Shown here: positions 9,293 to 17,552 of the stretch, piece after piece
How positions within the stretch are numbered: the stretch's first letter is position 1
Layout of the letters: the number at the start of each line of letters is the position of its first letter
Assembly: GCF_018709685.1 (NCBI RefSeq)
Contig: NZ_JABDHQ010000014.1
Location: 1 to 61,852 of the forward strand
Length of the DNA: 61,852 nt
DNA from: Akkermansia muciniphila
GTDB taxonomy: Bacteria > Verrucomicrobiota > Verrucomicrobiia > Verrucomicrobiales > Akkermansiaceae
Direction: 5' to 3'
Position numbers and translations under genes: made by a program
Notes under the pieces: model-generated
What the model was told of the DNA's origin: nothing
Seen by the model: the letters and a program-made list of their open reading frames with translations, nothing else
Databases searched by the model: none

Positions 9293-9808
9293 TTACAGCG
9301 CAATATCCACGCGATAGGCCCCGTCGATCAGCACATAATCACACCCGTGCCGCCTGCACTGTTCCAGGTTATCCCGGTTTTCCCGCAGCAGCTTTTCCCG
9401 TGTGCAGGAAGCGTCTTCCAGCCGCCGCTCCATCACGTTTGCGTGGTTCATGATGTCATGGTAATGCCGGCGAATATAGTCCTCTGAAAAAATCAGGCAC
9501 ACATACCGAATCTGCTTCAGGCTGGCGGAGTCAAAATCCTTTTTCCAGTCAAACGGGATGTAGCAGCCTTCCACCACCAGATTCTGCCTGTTCTCGACCG
9601 CAGTTTTTACGATTTCCCGGATGATGTTCCAGAGGAAGGGCGTCAGCTCTTCATCGGAACTTTCAGGCGCGAGGGAGCACATTCCGCTGCGTATCAGCCC
9701 CATTTTTAAATGGTCAATGGACAAATAGGGACAGGAGTACTTTTCCAGCACCCGCTGCGCCGCAAGCGTTTTTCCCGTATGCGAACCGCCGCCAATCAGT
9801 AAAACCAT
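9293..9808 (-). CDS. P-loop kinase-like protein
   Basis: A small nucleotide-binding protein of 171 aa. Residues 6-14 (GGGSHTGKT) form a Walker A loop directly after the first strand, followed by SIDHLKMGL, an aspartate-containing segment typical of zeta-toxin, phosphoglycerate-kinase-like and antibiotic phosphotransferase P-loop kinases. The C-terminal half has an Arg-rich lid-like helix (YIRRHYHDIM, MERRLED). The substrate is unknown. The ATG at 9808 is preferred because a GGAGGG site precedes it; an ATG at 9823 has none. No antitoxin-like partner gene lies next to it, which argues against a zeta-type toxin-antitoxin pair. It shares direction with the isochorismatase-like gene 33 nt upstream, so the two may be cotranscribed. 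Confidence 0.75.
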   Translation of the reverse strand: MVLLIGGGSHTGKTLAAQRVLEKYSCPYLSIDHLKMGLIRSGMCSLAPESSDEELTPFLWNIIREIVKTAVENRQNLVVEGCYIPFDWKKDFDSASLKQIRYVCLIFSEDYIRRHYHDIMNHANVMERRLEDASCTREKLLRENRDNLEQCRRHGCDYVLIDGAYRVDIAL

Positions 9809-9841
9809 CGGAAATCCCTCCATGACGGGCGTCCGGGACGC

Positions 9842-10381
9842 CTAAAATTCCAGTTGCTCCGCAAGCTTGACCTCGGCAAACATGCCGTTCAATCCGGCCA
9901 TATAGGCATCATGCACGACGTTCGCCGGGATGGAATTCCCCATGATCTCCAGGTCCCTGGCGGCACAGGCGTCATAAAGCAGCGTCACCGGAATGCCGTA
10001 ATCCTTCGCGGCGCGCACCGTGGTATCAATGCACATATGGGTCATCATTCCGCAAACCACCAGTTCATCCACTCCCGCCGCCTGTAAAAGCTCCTGAAGA
10101 TTCGTCTGGAAAAAGCTGTTGGGGGCGTGCTTGACCACAACCGCCTCCCCTTCCATGGGGGCAATATCCGGATGGATTTCAGAGCCGAAGGTGCCCGGAA
10201 GGAAAAAGGCGGCTCCAGGGCGGGTGTTGATATGCCGGACAAAGATAACCGGGCATTCCTTTTCCCGGAACCGGTTTAACACGGCCCTGACCCGTTCAAG
10301 GGCTTGAACGGAACCAGCCAGTTCACAACGCCCTCCGGGAAAGTAATCATTTTGAACGTCAATAATCAGTAATGCACGCAT
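9842..10381 (-). CDS. isochorismatase-family cysteine hydrolase
   Basis: A 179 aa amidohydrolase-fold protein. The catalytic triad of the family is visible: Asp8 in LLIIDVQNDYF, Lys84 in VVKHAPNSFF and Cys117 in VVCGMMTHMCIDTT, with the cis-peptide region just before it. Nicotinamidase, ureidoacrylate hydrolase and isochorismatase-like enzymes share this pattern. The metal-binding histidines of true PncA nicotinamidases are not obvious, so a broad amidase call is safer. It is cytoplasmic with no signal. Probably cotranscribed with the small kinase gene that follows. Confidence 0.88.
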   Translation of the reverse strand: MRALLIIDVQNDYFPGGRCELAGSVQALERVRAVLNRFREKECPVIFVRHINTRPGAAFFLPGTFGSEIHPDIAPMEGEAVVVKHAPNSFFQTNLQELLQAAGVDELVVCGMMTHMCIDTTVRAAKDYGIPVTLLYDACAARDLEIMGNSIPANVVHDAYMAGLNGMFAEVKLAEQLEF

Positions 10382-10619
10382 AAGTTTCTGCCTCCGCCAT
10401 AATTTTTACCGCCGGGATTTTTCCAGTGTATTACTGAACCCCTCCGTTGTCAAATACGGGCGGGCGCGACCACACGCTCTCGGGCCGCCCCGTGCCCCGG
10501 CTGATGCCGGAAGGAAAAAACACCGCGCCACAGACTCATTTGACGCATTCCCGGCCTTCAGGGCAACGGCTTCAGGACTGTTTCCATTCAGAGGAGCATC
10601 CACAGGGTACCGGATATTG
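10382..10619. other. intergenic region without a supported gene
   Basis: Between the isochorismatase-family start and the hairpin behind the TPR gene I see no supported coding region. A leftward open frame here (10406-10681) runs through the hairpin and resembles no protein, so it was left out. The stretch should hold the promoter for the leftward hydrolase-kinase pair, but no clean -35/-10 pair was found. Confidence 0.5.
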
Positions 10620-10657
10620 CCAGCAAGCCTCCGCCGTTTCCGGCGGAGGCTTGCTGG
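10620..10657 (-). terminator. hairpin downstream of the TPR gene
   Basis: A perfect 16 bp inverted repeat (arms CCAGCAAGCCTCCGCC at 10620-10635 and its complement at 10642-10657) around a 6 nt loop. It lies 36 nt after the stop of the leftward TPR gene. No T-tract follows, so it could be a Rho-independent terminator of a weak type or an mRNA 3'-end stabiliser. Confidence 0.7.
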
Positions 10658-10692
10658 ATGGCGCCCTTGCGGGCAAAGCATGCGGGAAGGCC

Positions 10693-12075
10693 CTACTTGT
10701 TGTAGGAGGATTCCACGCGCGCCGCTACGTCACGGTAGCCATATTCGGCGTCATAAATCTGCTGGAAGGCCGCCAGGGATTCCTCCTTCCGGCCCAGCTT
10801 TTCATCAAGCAGGCCGATCATGTAAAGGATTTCCTTCTTGGTGTCATTCATTTCAATCAGCTCCTTGTTGGCTTCCTCCAACTGGCGCAGGGCCATGTCA
10901 TGCATGTTCTTGGCGTCATAGCACTTGCCAAGCAGCAGCATGGCGCGGATGCGGATATGGGGGTTGTTGCGCGCGCGCTGGAGCTCCGGAATGGCTTCCG
11001 TATAGCTGCCGCAGTCAAAGAGGGCCTGGCCGAGCTCGAAACGCGTCTGCGGGTCCGTGGGGTTGTTTTCCACGCGCTGGCGGTACAGGGCCACCTGCTG
11101 TTCAGCGGCGTCCTTGCTGAACTGGGCCAGCTGTTCCTGAAGTTCCTTGTTGTCAGGTTCCGCGGCGGCGCGCTTGCGGATTTCCTCCACCTGGGCCTTG
11201 CGGTAGCGCTCGTTCATTTCCGAAGCCTTGTTTTCCAGGGAAATGTCATTGTTGCTGAGGCTGAACGCATAGTTGTAGAAGGAATAGGCGTTTGCCCAGT
11301 CTTCCATTTGTTCATAGACGCCGGCGATGTCGCGCACGACGGCCAGATCCTGCTGGTTCTGCGCATAACGGGCGGAAAGGAGTCCCAGGCGTTCTTCCAG
11401 TTCAGCGCGGGTGAGGCCCTTCTTGTCGCTCTTGTCCAGGGCGTTCGTTTCCGCGGAGTTCTTCATCACGTCCTTGAAGCTCTTGGCTTCCTCCCACTTC
11501 TGCTGCTGCATCGTGGCGCGCGCCATGCAGTCCTTTTCACTCTTCACGGCCAGGCTGTCCGTGGGGTCCAGCTTCACGATGTCATGGTACACCTCGGCCG
11601 CTTCCGCCGGCATGTCACGGGAAACGTAATGGGAGGCCAGCATATGGAGCATTTTCTTGTTGCCGGGATGGCCCTGGCGGACGGTTTCCAGCGCAAAGGC
11701 GGCCAGGTCCGGGAAGTCCACGTCCATGGCGGCGGTGAACAGGGCCTCGTTCACGGGGATGCTGTACGGATCATTTTCCAGTTCGTCTTCCAGGGAGGAG
11801 AGCTGGGTGGCCGCATCCTTCTTGGAGGAGGTGAGCTTGCTGGTGCTCATTTTCATGCCGCTGAACAGGCCGGCCTTCTTGGCTGACGGATTCAGCTTGA
11901 TTTCACAGGCGCGCAGCGCCTTGCGGCCTTCCAGAAAGCCGGGGAGCTGCTTCACCAGGGCCTTCAGCAGGCTGACGGCGTAAGGATAATTGTTCATGTC
12001 CACCGCCTGGCGGGCGCGCACCCAAAATTCGGCCTGCTGCGGGGTCAACTGATCTTCTTTAATCGTTTCAATCAT
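10693..12075 (-). CDS. tetratricopeptide-repeat protein
   Basis: About 460 aa, almost entirely helical and made of degenerate TPR units (for example residues 30-65 VSLLKALVKQLPGF, and a C-terminal set with ELGQALFDCGSYTEAIPELQ and MLLLGKCYDAKNMHDMALRQL). TPR proteins are protein-interaction scaffolds; the partner here is unknown. The start at 12075 (MIETIKEDQLTPQQAEFW) gives no signal peptide, so it is probably cytoplasmic. Upstream in-frame codons to 12168 add non-conserved-looking sequence and were not used. The mid region (about 220-330) is Lys/Glu-rich and may be coiled coil. Transcribed alone, divergent from the pseudouridine synthase pair. Confidence 0.85.
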   Translation of the reverse strand: MIETIKEDQLTPQQAEFWVRARQAVDMNNYPYAVSLLKALVKQLPGFLEGRKALRACEIKLNPSAKKAGLFSGMKMSTSKLTSSKKDAATQLSSLEDELENDPYSIPVNEALFTAAMDVDFPDLAAFALETVRQGHPGNKKMLHMLASHYVSRDMPAEAAEVYHDIVKLDPTDSLAVKSEKDCMARATMQQQKWEEAKSFKDVMKNSAETNALDKSDKKGLTRAELEERLGLLSARYAQNQQDLAVVRDIAGVYEQMEDWANAYSFYNYAFSLSNNDISLENKASEMNERYRKAQVEEIRKRAAAEPDNKELQEQLAQFSKDAAEQQVALYRQRVENNPTDPQTRFELGQALFDCGSYTEAIPELQRARNNPHIRIRAMLLLGKCYDAKNMHDMALRQLEEANKELIEMNDTKKEILYMIGLLDEKLGRKEESLAAFQQIYDAEYGYRDVAARVESSYNK

Positions 12076-12212
12076 GGAACTGTTTAAGCGTAAATGGTGA
12101 GCAACGGGGGCGTTCCAAACAGGAAGCCCCCGCATGTAATAGTTTAATGTTATCAGCAGGGGAGGCATACTTCAACCTTGTTTTTTGTTCCCGTTAGGAA
12201 AAAATACGCCGC

Positions 12213-12905
12213 ATGAGACTGGATGCTCTTTTATCCCGCTACGGGTACTGTTCCAGGCGGGAAGCGCCGGGCTGGATCAAACGCCACTCCATCACCTTCA
12301 AGGGGGAACCATGCACTTCCCCCACGGACAAGGTGCAGCCGGACGGCATTCTGCTGGACGGGGAACCGGTGGAATTCCCGGACGGCCTGTACGCGGCCCT
12401 TTACAAGCCCCTGGGGTACACATGCAGCCATGACGGAGAGGAGGGGGACGTGATTTACGACCTGCTGCCCTTCCAGTGGCGGCACAGGAACCCCGCGGTT
12501 TCTTCCGTAGGGCGGCTGGATAAGGAGACGTCCGGCCTGCTTCTCATCACGGACGACGGGAAGTTCATCCACCGGATGACATCCCCCAAACACCACGTTC
12601 CCAAGGTTTATGAAGCCGTCACGGAGGAGGACATTCCGGCGGAGGCCGTGGAGCTGTTCGCCTCCGGCGCCTTCACGCTGGCCGGGGAGGACCGCCCCTG
12701 CGCCCCCGCCGCCCTGGAAATCCTGGAACCGCGCCGCGCCCGGCTGACGCTGACGGAAGGGAAGTACCACCAGGTGCGCCGCATGCTGGCCGCCGTGGGC
12801 GCTCCCGTGGCTTCCCTGTGCCGCATTTCCATCGGCTCCCTGCGCCTGGACGGGCTTAATCTGGAACCGGGGGAATGGACGCCCATCCGCCCGGACGCGC
12901 TGTAA
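12213..12905 (+). CDS. RsuA/RluB-family pseudouridine synthase
   Basis: Converts a uridine of rRNA to pseudouridine. Residues 1-45 match a degenerate S4 RNA-binding domain (MRLDALLSRYGYCSRREA). The catalytic motif SVGRLDKETSGLLLIT places the nucleophile at Asp103, and KVYEAVT plus EGKYHQVRRMLAAVG are the standard RsuA-family blocks. At 230 aa it has the RsuA length; 16S U516 modification would be the family's usual role, but RluB/E/F-type targets cannot be excluded. Followed after 15 nt by a second synthase of the RluA family, so the two are probably cotranscribed. Confidence 0.92.
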   Translation: MRLDALLSRYGYCSRREAPGWIKRHSITFKGEPCTSPTDKVQPDGILLDGEPVEFPDGLYAALYKPLGYTCSHDGEEGDVIYDLLPFQWRHRNPAVSSVGRLDKETSGLLLITDDGKFIHRMTSPKHHVPKVYEAVTEEDIPAEAVELFASGAFTLAGEDRPCAPAALEILEPRRARLTLTEGKYHQVRRMLAAVGAPVASLCRISIGSLRLDGLNLEPGEWTPIRPDAL

Positions 12906-12920
12906 GCCCCTGCCCGCGCC

Positions 12921-13724
12921 ATGTGGATACCCATTTCCGACGCTCCGATCGCCTGCTTTCCGCACTTTGAGGTAGCGGCGGAGTCCGGGGACTGGATCGT
13001 GGCGGACAAGGGGGCCCCTCTCATCGTCCATCCCTCCAACGGGAAGAAGGAACCCAATCTGCTGGAAGGCGTGGAAGCCCTGCTCATCTATGAAACCACC
13101 AATGGAGCCGTGCTTTCCCTGATCAACAGGCTGGACCGGGAAACCAGCGGCCTGACGCTGATTGCCAAGAACAAGGCGGCGGCGCGCCAACTGGGCAGGG
13201 CCATGCAGCGGCGCCTGATGCACAAGGAATACCTGGCCATCGTCCGGGGACGGCCGGAATGGACGGAAACAGCCTGCGACGCCCCCATCCTGCGGCAGGG
13301 AGACGTGGCGGAAAGCCGCATCTGGGTCAAGCAAGCCGTGCACCCCGCCGGGAAGGAATGCTCCACCGTCTTCCGGGTGGAGCGGGCATGGAATACTTCC
13401 CACGGCCCGCTGGCGCTGGTCCGGTGCATTCCGGTAACGGGCCGCATGCACCAGATACGCGTGCATCTGGCGCACCTGGGCCACCCCATCCTGGGAGACA
13501 AGATTTACGGCCCTTCCGAGGAGTGCTACCTGAACTACATCCAGCACGGCTGGAGCCGGGAGCTGGAAGAAAAACTCATTCTGCCGCGCCATGCGCTACA
13601 CGCCTGCCGGCTGGAGTTCCCCTTTGACGAACAAATGTTCACCGTGGAAGCGCCCCTGCCGGAAGACATGCGCAGGCTGCTTGAGGCCGGAACCCAGGAA
13701 GATTCCGTCAAACGACCGGAATGA
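12921..13724 (+). CDS. RluA-family pseudouridine synthase
   Basis: A 267 aa synthase lacking an S4 domain. Catalytic Asp72 sits in INRLDRETSGLTLIAK, with KEYLAIVRG and the late block RCIPVTGRMHQIRVHLAHLGHPILGDKIYG typical of RluA/RluC/RluD enzymes. The exact rRNA or tRNA target is not readable. It starts 15 nt after the RsuA-like gene, with which it forms a short operon. Its 3' end overlaps the convergent nitroreductase gene by 17 bp (13708-13724). Confidence 0.92.
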   Translation: MWIPISDAPIACFPHFEVAAESGDWIVADKGAPLIVHPSNGKKEPNLLEGVEALLIYETTNGAVLSLINRLDRETSGLTLIAKNKAAARQLGRAMQRRLMHKEYLAIVRGRPEWTETACDAPILRQGDVAESRIWVKQAVHPAGKECSTVFRVERAWNTSHGPLALVRCIPVTGRMHQIRVHLAHLGHPILGDKIYGPSEECYLNYIQHGWSRELEEKLILPRHALHACRLEFPFDEQMFTVEAPLPEDMRRLLEAGTQEDSVKRPE

Positions 13725-14349
13725 CCTCGTCCCGGTCAAAGCGGACCTTCGCCAGACGGGCGTACTTGTCCGCCTCTTCATCCCGGTAGCCCAGGGCCAG
13801 GGCGCAGAGCGCGTAATACGGGGAGTCTTCCAGCTTCAGAATGCGGTCATACGCCGCGGGGTCCATTCCTTCCAGAGCACAGGTATCCACCCGGAGATCA
13901 GCGGCGCAGCTCATCATGAAGCCCAGGGCGATGTATACCTGCCGTTCCAGCCAGGCTTTCAGCACTTCCGGGGACTTGGAGTCCACCAGTTCAAAAATGC
14001 GGGCGCGGTACTGGTCCAGGGATTCCATGGTGACGCCGCGCACTTCCACAATGCGCTCCAGATAACGCTGCACGTCTTCCGGCTTGAAGTCCCTGCGGGC
14101 GCAGAAAACCACTAAATGGGAGGCGTCCGTGACCTGGGACTGGTTCCAGGAAGCCTTGCGGAGCTCCGCACGCACGGCGGGATCCTGCACGTCAAGGAAC
14201 TTCCACATCTGAAGCCCGAGGGAGGAGGGGCTTAAGTGAAGGGATTCCAGAAGGGCCTCCCAGTCATCCGCCGGAATGCGGCGGTCCGGGTTGAATATCT
14301 TGGTGGCGTACCGCCATTCCAGCGTCTTGATTAATTCCTGAGCGTTCAT
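13708..14349 (-). CDS. nitroreductase-family NAD(P)H-dependent oxidoreductase
   Basis: A 213 aa FMN flavoprotein of the NfsB type. Diagnostic segments are WRYATKIFNPDRRI at the N-terminus (FMN phosphate contact), SPSSLGLQMWKFL, AHLVVFCARRD-like core (residues about 75-85), and LALGYRDEEADKYA near the C-terminus. Such enzymes reduce nitroaromatics or quinones with NAD(P)H; the physiological substrate is unknown. Cytoplasmic. The ATG at 14349 begins the conserved region directly. Its tail overlaps the convergent RluA-type gene by 17 bp. Confidence 0.92.
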   Translation of the reverse strand: MNAQELIKTLEWRYATKIFNPDRRIPADDWEALLESLHLSPSSLGLQMWKFLDVQDPAVRAELRKASWNQSQVTDASHLVVFCARRDFKPEDVQRYLERIVEVRGVTMESLDQYRARIFELVDSKSPEVLKAWLERQVYIALGFMMSCAADLRVDTCALEGMDPAAYDRILKLEDSPYYALCALALGYRDEEADKYARLAKVRFDRDEVIPVV

Positions 14350-15084
14350 CTTTGTTATAAGGCTTATTGGTGCAGGGCTTCCTGCGGGTACCCGGCGCCG
14401 GACGACGCTCTCATGATGGCACCCACCATGGTTGGTCCCGTATCATTGCATCTTCCTTCTTTCCCCTCCGGAATGCAAGCCAAGGTTCTGGCACAACCGC
14501 GGCGGCTCCCCTCTCATGGAAAAACTCTTTTCCTGCCGATGAAGCAAAAGGAGCGCCCGCTCTTCCGCCCGGCCACGCAATTTCTCTGTGGCAACAGGAC
14601 AGGCAACAGAAAATTTCCCTCCGCTGCGCTCCAGCAGGAATCCAGCTATAAGACCGGGAAACCGCGCTGCGGTCGGACGGAAAGAGAAGCTTGAAGCCCG
14701 CAGGGTGAGTGAATCTGAAAGAGGCACGAACCAAACCTTCGTTCCCGGTTGGAGGTTCCCGTTCAAACCATAGCGTATTGTCCTTCTACCGCGCCTTTTG
14801 ATGGCCGTGCTGCTGGGGCAACGCCCTCGGAGCCCTTGTAAGCAAAGCCCCTCGCTTTGCTCCGGAAGAGATTTAAATGCGAAGGCCGGGAGGCCTCCGC
14901 TCCCAGCTGGCGGCTCCTTGCCAACCACGGTATATTTCCCTTCCACCGTGTTTCCTGATGGCCGCGCTGGCGGGAACAAGAGCTTGCAAAGCCTGTAATC
15001 CCGGAGAAATCCCCCCTGCCCCACTTAGGAAAACTTCACATGGCCTCCCCCGCGAAGTACAGGGGAAACACCCTCTTCCGGAAA
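14350..15084. other. 735 nt gene-free region
   Basis: No supported gene. Open frames of up to about 190 codons exist on both strands but look like readings of repeated DNA rather than proteins. The region contains a diverged tandem repeat (separate entry), a perfect 8 bp hairpin (AGCAAAGC, 14841-14848, with its complement at 14854-14861), and the CCGCGCTGCGG near-palindrome near 14660. It separates the nitroreductase start from the lptD stop; the nitroreductase promoter must lie at its left end. Confidence 0.6.
14744..14998. repeat. diverged tandem repeat, two copies with a 158 nt period
   Basis: Two copies, about 14744-14841 and 14902-14998, align over roughly 95 nt. Matching blocks include CCCGGTTGG against CCCAGCTGG, CTTCTACCGCGCC against CTTCCACCGTGTT, TTTTGATGGCCGTGCTG against TTCCTGATGGCCGCGCTG, and the shared end TGTAA. 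Most differences are transitions, and the copies differ by about 1 nt in length. A weaker match extends some 37 nt to the left of each copy. Probably an old dispersed intergenic element; function unknown. Confidence 0.6.
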
Positions 15085-17466
15085 TCAGAGGAACTTGACC
15101 GGCATGTAGTCCCCGGTCTGCTGGATCGTGAAGCTGATGCCCAGGCCGAATTCACTTTTATTCCCGTTTTTGCGCACGAACGCGCCCACGCCCAGGTACC
15201 AGGAACCCATATTGTGGTACACGTTGTATTCCTGGATGTCCAGCTTGCCGTCCAACAGGGAGAAGCGCCACTTGCCGCTGAAGGCCCAGGCTTCCGAAAA
15301 GCGCTGAAGGAGGCGCAAATCCAGCTGGCTGCTGTCTTCCAGCAGGGAGTGCTGGTTCAGATAACGGTGCCCAACCACGATTTCCGTGGAACGCCACGGC
15401 ATGAAGCGCAGGGAGTTGTTATATTCATGGCAGCCGGAAATCTTATCCTTCCCCAGGATGGGTGCCTGCATTTCCGACCGGTATTCCATCCACGGGACGG
15501 GATTCCAGCGCATGAAGGAAAAGAGGTTGGAAAAGTCCCGCTGGTTAACCGGGTCATACAGGTACGCATCCATGAACACGTCCCAGGAGAACCAGCGATG
15601 GGAGTTGGCGTCACGGCTGGTCATCAGCATATTGCGCAGGCCGTAGCGGAATACCAGGCCCGTGGGCAGGGAATCAATTTCCGTGTACCGGCCCAGGCTC
15701 AGGGACGGCGGGTTGGTGGTGGGGGTGTCCCCGTCTATCTGGGGGTAAAGCTCATTCAGGCGGTTGGTCTTCACGTATGCCAGCGTAAAGTGGGGCTGCA
15801 CGATGTGGTTCATGCCGTTCAGCCCCATGGAATCACTGTACACGGAGGAATAACGGCGGGAAAATTTGAAATCCGCATCCGTGCCCGCATAAAAAATTCC
15901 CTGGTTGAGCGGCTTGTAGTCATCCACGCCGTAATACCCCGTGTACCCCCCGCCCAGCTTGGGCGTCACGTTCAGGAAGCCCATGATTTTCTGGGAAGCG
16001 GAAATCTCATGGTAGGAGTGGAACCGGCTGAAACTGTCCGTCATCAGCATGCGGGCCCAGTAATCATAAGAGGTGGTTCCGGGCTCCATATAGTCCAGCA
16101 TGTCCCGGATTTCCGTCCTCATGAAGGGGGGGACGTACTGCTTGAGGAAAGCGAAGCTGGTGCGGCTTTCATACATGACGGGGGAACGGAAAACGGGGGA
16201 CTTGATGCGTTCATAACTGAACTCCGTCCGCTGGTCCGCCATGTAAAAGTTGTTGGGAACGAAACGCTGCAGCAGGGAAAAATCATTGGTGTCATCCGTG
16301 CGGGAGAGAAGCACCGTGTTATCCGGAGAAGAGTTGCGCTGGTAGATTTCCGGATAGAAGTCACGGAGCATGTACTCGTCGCTCAGCATGTTGACGTTGG
16401 CCTTCAGCCGCCAGTCCGTGCGTCCGTTTACCCGGTGGGACCACATCTGCTGGAGCGCGAACCGCCAGCGGTCCGGATCCAGCCCTTCCCGGGATTCATC
16501 GTCCCCGGCGTTAATCTTCACCCCCTTGTCATGGGTCTTGTAAAAGGAGAGCCCCGTCATGTCCGGACAATCCTTTTCCAGCAGCACGTCGCGGATGTCC
16601 AGTCCGTAGGCAAAGCCGCGCCGGGTACGGTAATCCAGATGCAGGGTGCCCAGGTAGTCCGCAGAGGGCATGCCGTTGTCCGACCATTTTTTGCCCATCA
16701 GGAACCCGTATTCATTCAGAAGGTAAGGCCCCCAGATGGACCGCATGCCGGGCAACGGAAGGTAGCCCACTTCCGGATTCAGGGAATGGCTGAGGTAGGG
16801 AAAGTAAAAGAAGGGCACGCCCCCGTAATACAGGGTCAGGTTCTTGAAGGAAAACCTGTCTTCCGGATAAACGCGTATCCTGTCCGCGGAAATCCAGGTG
16901 AGGGGGTCGCTGACGTCCTCCGCCGTAACGGATGCGTCCAGGGCTTCCAGATAGGTATTGCCCGCGGCGTCCTTCCGGGATTCAAACTTCCCGCTGCGCA
17001 GGATCAGGCCTTCCATCTTCGCCTTGATGGCATCCGTGAGAAGCACCTCGTTCTTCCAGTCAAATTCCGCGGTATTGGCGCGGATCAGGCTGTTGGTCCG
17101 CGTTCTGCTGTCACTCTGGTAAATGGCCAGGTTGCCTTTCAGAAAGACCTTGTTCTGGTCCAGGTCCGCCTGGGCGTAATCCGCAAACACTTCCACTCCC
17201 GTATCCGCGACCATGTGCACGCGCGGGCCTTCAAAAATGACCTTCCTGGATTTCTCCACCCTGATGGGGCCGTCATTGGTGATGGAGATATTGGAAGGGA
17301 TCTGCGGCATGAGCGTGCCGGAAAGCAGATTTCCCGCCATCTCCTCCCGCGGGGTTTCCTCCCCGGTCTTGGCGGGTGAGGGAGCGGGGGACTGCCCCGC
17401 GGGCGTTTCTGCAAACAGGGGAGCTCCGGCAATCAGAGCCGCCGCACCCCATAGCTTTGCATTCAT
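15085..17466 (-). CDS. lptD: LPS assembly protein LptD (OstA)
   Basis: Outer-membrane barrel that inserts lipopolysaccharide into the outer leaflet. The start MNAKLWGAAALIAGAPLFAET gives a signal peptide; an ATG 9 nt upstream (17475) is possible. Residues about 50-200 form the periplasmic OstA/LptA-like jellyroll (VEKSRKVIFEGPRVHM, ADYAQADLDQNKVFLKGNLAIY, ISADRIRVYPEDRFSFKN). The LptD landmark FFYFPYLSHSL follows near 215, then a long beta-barrel region with alternating aromatic residues to the C-terminus. About 793 aa, the usual LptD length. Its presence implies a diderm envelope with LPS. Transcribed just after the metzincin gene with a gap of about 85 nt, so possibly cotranscribed. Confidence 0.9.
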   Translation of the reverse strand: MNAKLWGAAALIAGAPLFAETPAGQSPAPSPAKTGEETPREEMAGNLLSGTLMPQIPSNISITNDGPIRVEKSRKVIFEGPRVHMVADTGVEVFADYAQADLDQNKVFLKGNLAIYQSDSRTRTNSLIRANTAEFDWKNEVLLTDAIKAKMEGLILRSGKFESRKDAAGNTYLEALDASVTAEDVSDPLTWISADRIRVYPEDRFSFKNLTLYYGGVPFFYFPYLSHSLNPEVGYLPLPGMRSIWGPYLLNEYGFLMGKKWSDNGMPSADYLGTLHLDYRTRRGFAYGLDIRDVLLEKDCPDMTGLSFYKTHDKGVKINAGDDESREGLDPDRWRFALQQMWSHRVNGRTDWRLKANVNMLSDEYMLRDFYPEIYQRNSSPDNTVLLSRTDDTNDFSLLQRFVPNNFYMADQRTEFSYERIKSPVFRSPVMYESRTSFAFLKQYVPPFMRTEIRDMLDYMEPGTTSYDYWARMLMTDSFSRFHSYHEISASQKIMGFLNVTPKLGGGYTGYYGVDDYKPLNQGIFYAGTDADFKFSRRYSSVYSDSMGLNGMNHIVQPHFTLAYVKTNRLNELYPQIDGDTPTTNPPSLSLGRYTEIDSLPTGLVFRYGLRNMLMTSRDANSHRWFSWDVFMDAYLYDPVNQRDFSNLFSFMRWNPVPWMEYRSEMQAPILGKDKISGCHEYNNSLRFMPWRSTEIVVGHRYLNQHSLLEDSSQLDLRLLQRFSEAWAFSGKWRFSLLDGKLDIQEYNVYHNMGSWYLGVGAFVRKNGNKSEFGLGISFTIQQTGDYMPVKFL

Positions 17467-17552
17467 CCCAATCATGGCTAGTCCACAGAACACTATGAGA
17501 AAGGACAAAAGACAAGCCTAATGTCACATTTCTCCGCCAGTGGAGCAGAAAT

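Noticed and set aside
9293-9808. Zeta-type toxin of a toxin-antitoxin module
   Set aside because: A P-loop and kinase-like core are present, but no small antitoxin gene is adjacent, and the next gene is an unrelated hydrolase.
14443-15024. Leftward frame of 193 codons in the gap before lptD
   Set aside because: Its internal similarity mirrors the DNA tandem repeat, and it has no protein-like pattern; treated as repeat DNA.
15040-17379. Rightward open frame opposite lptD
   Set aside because: Antisense shadow of a clear LptD gene.
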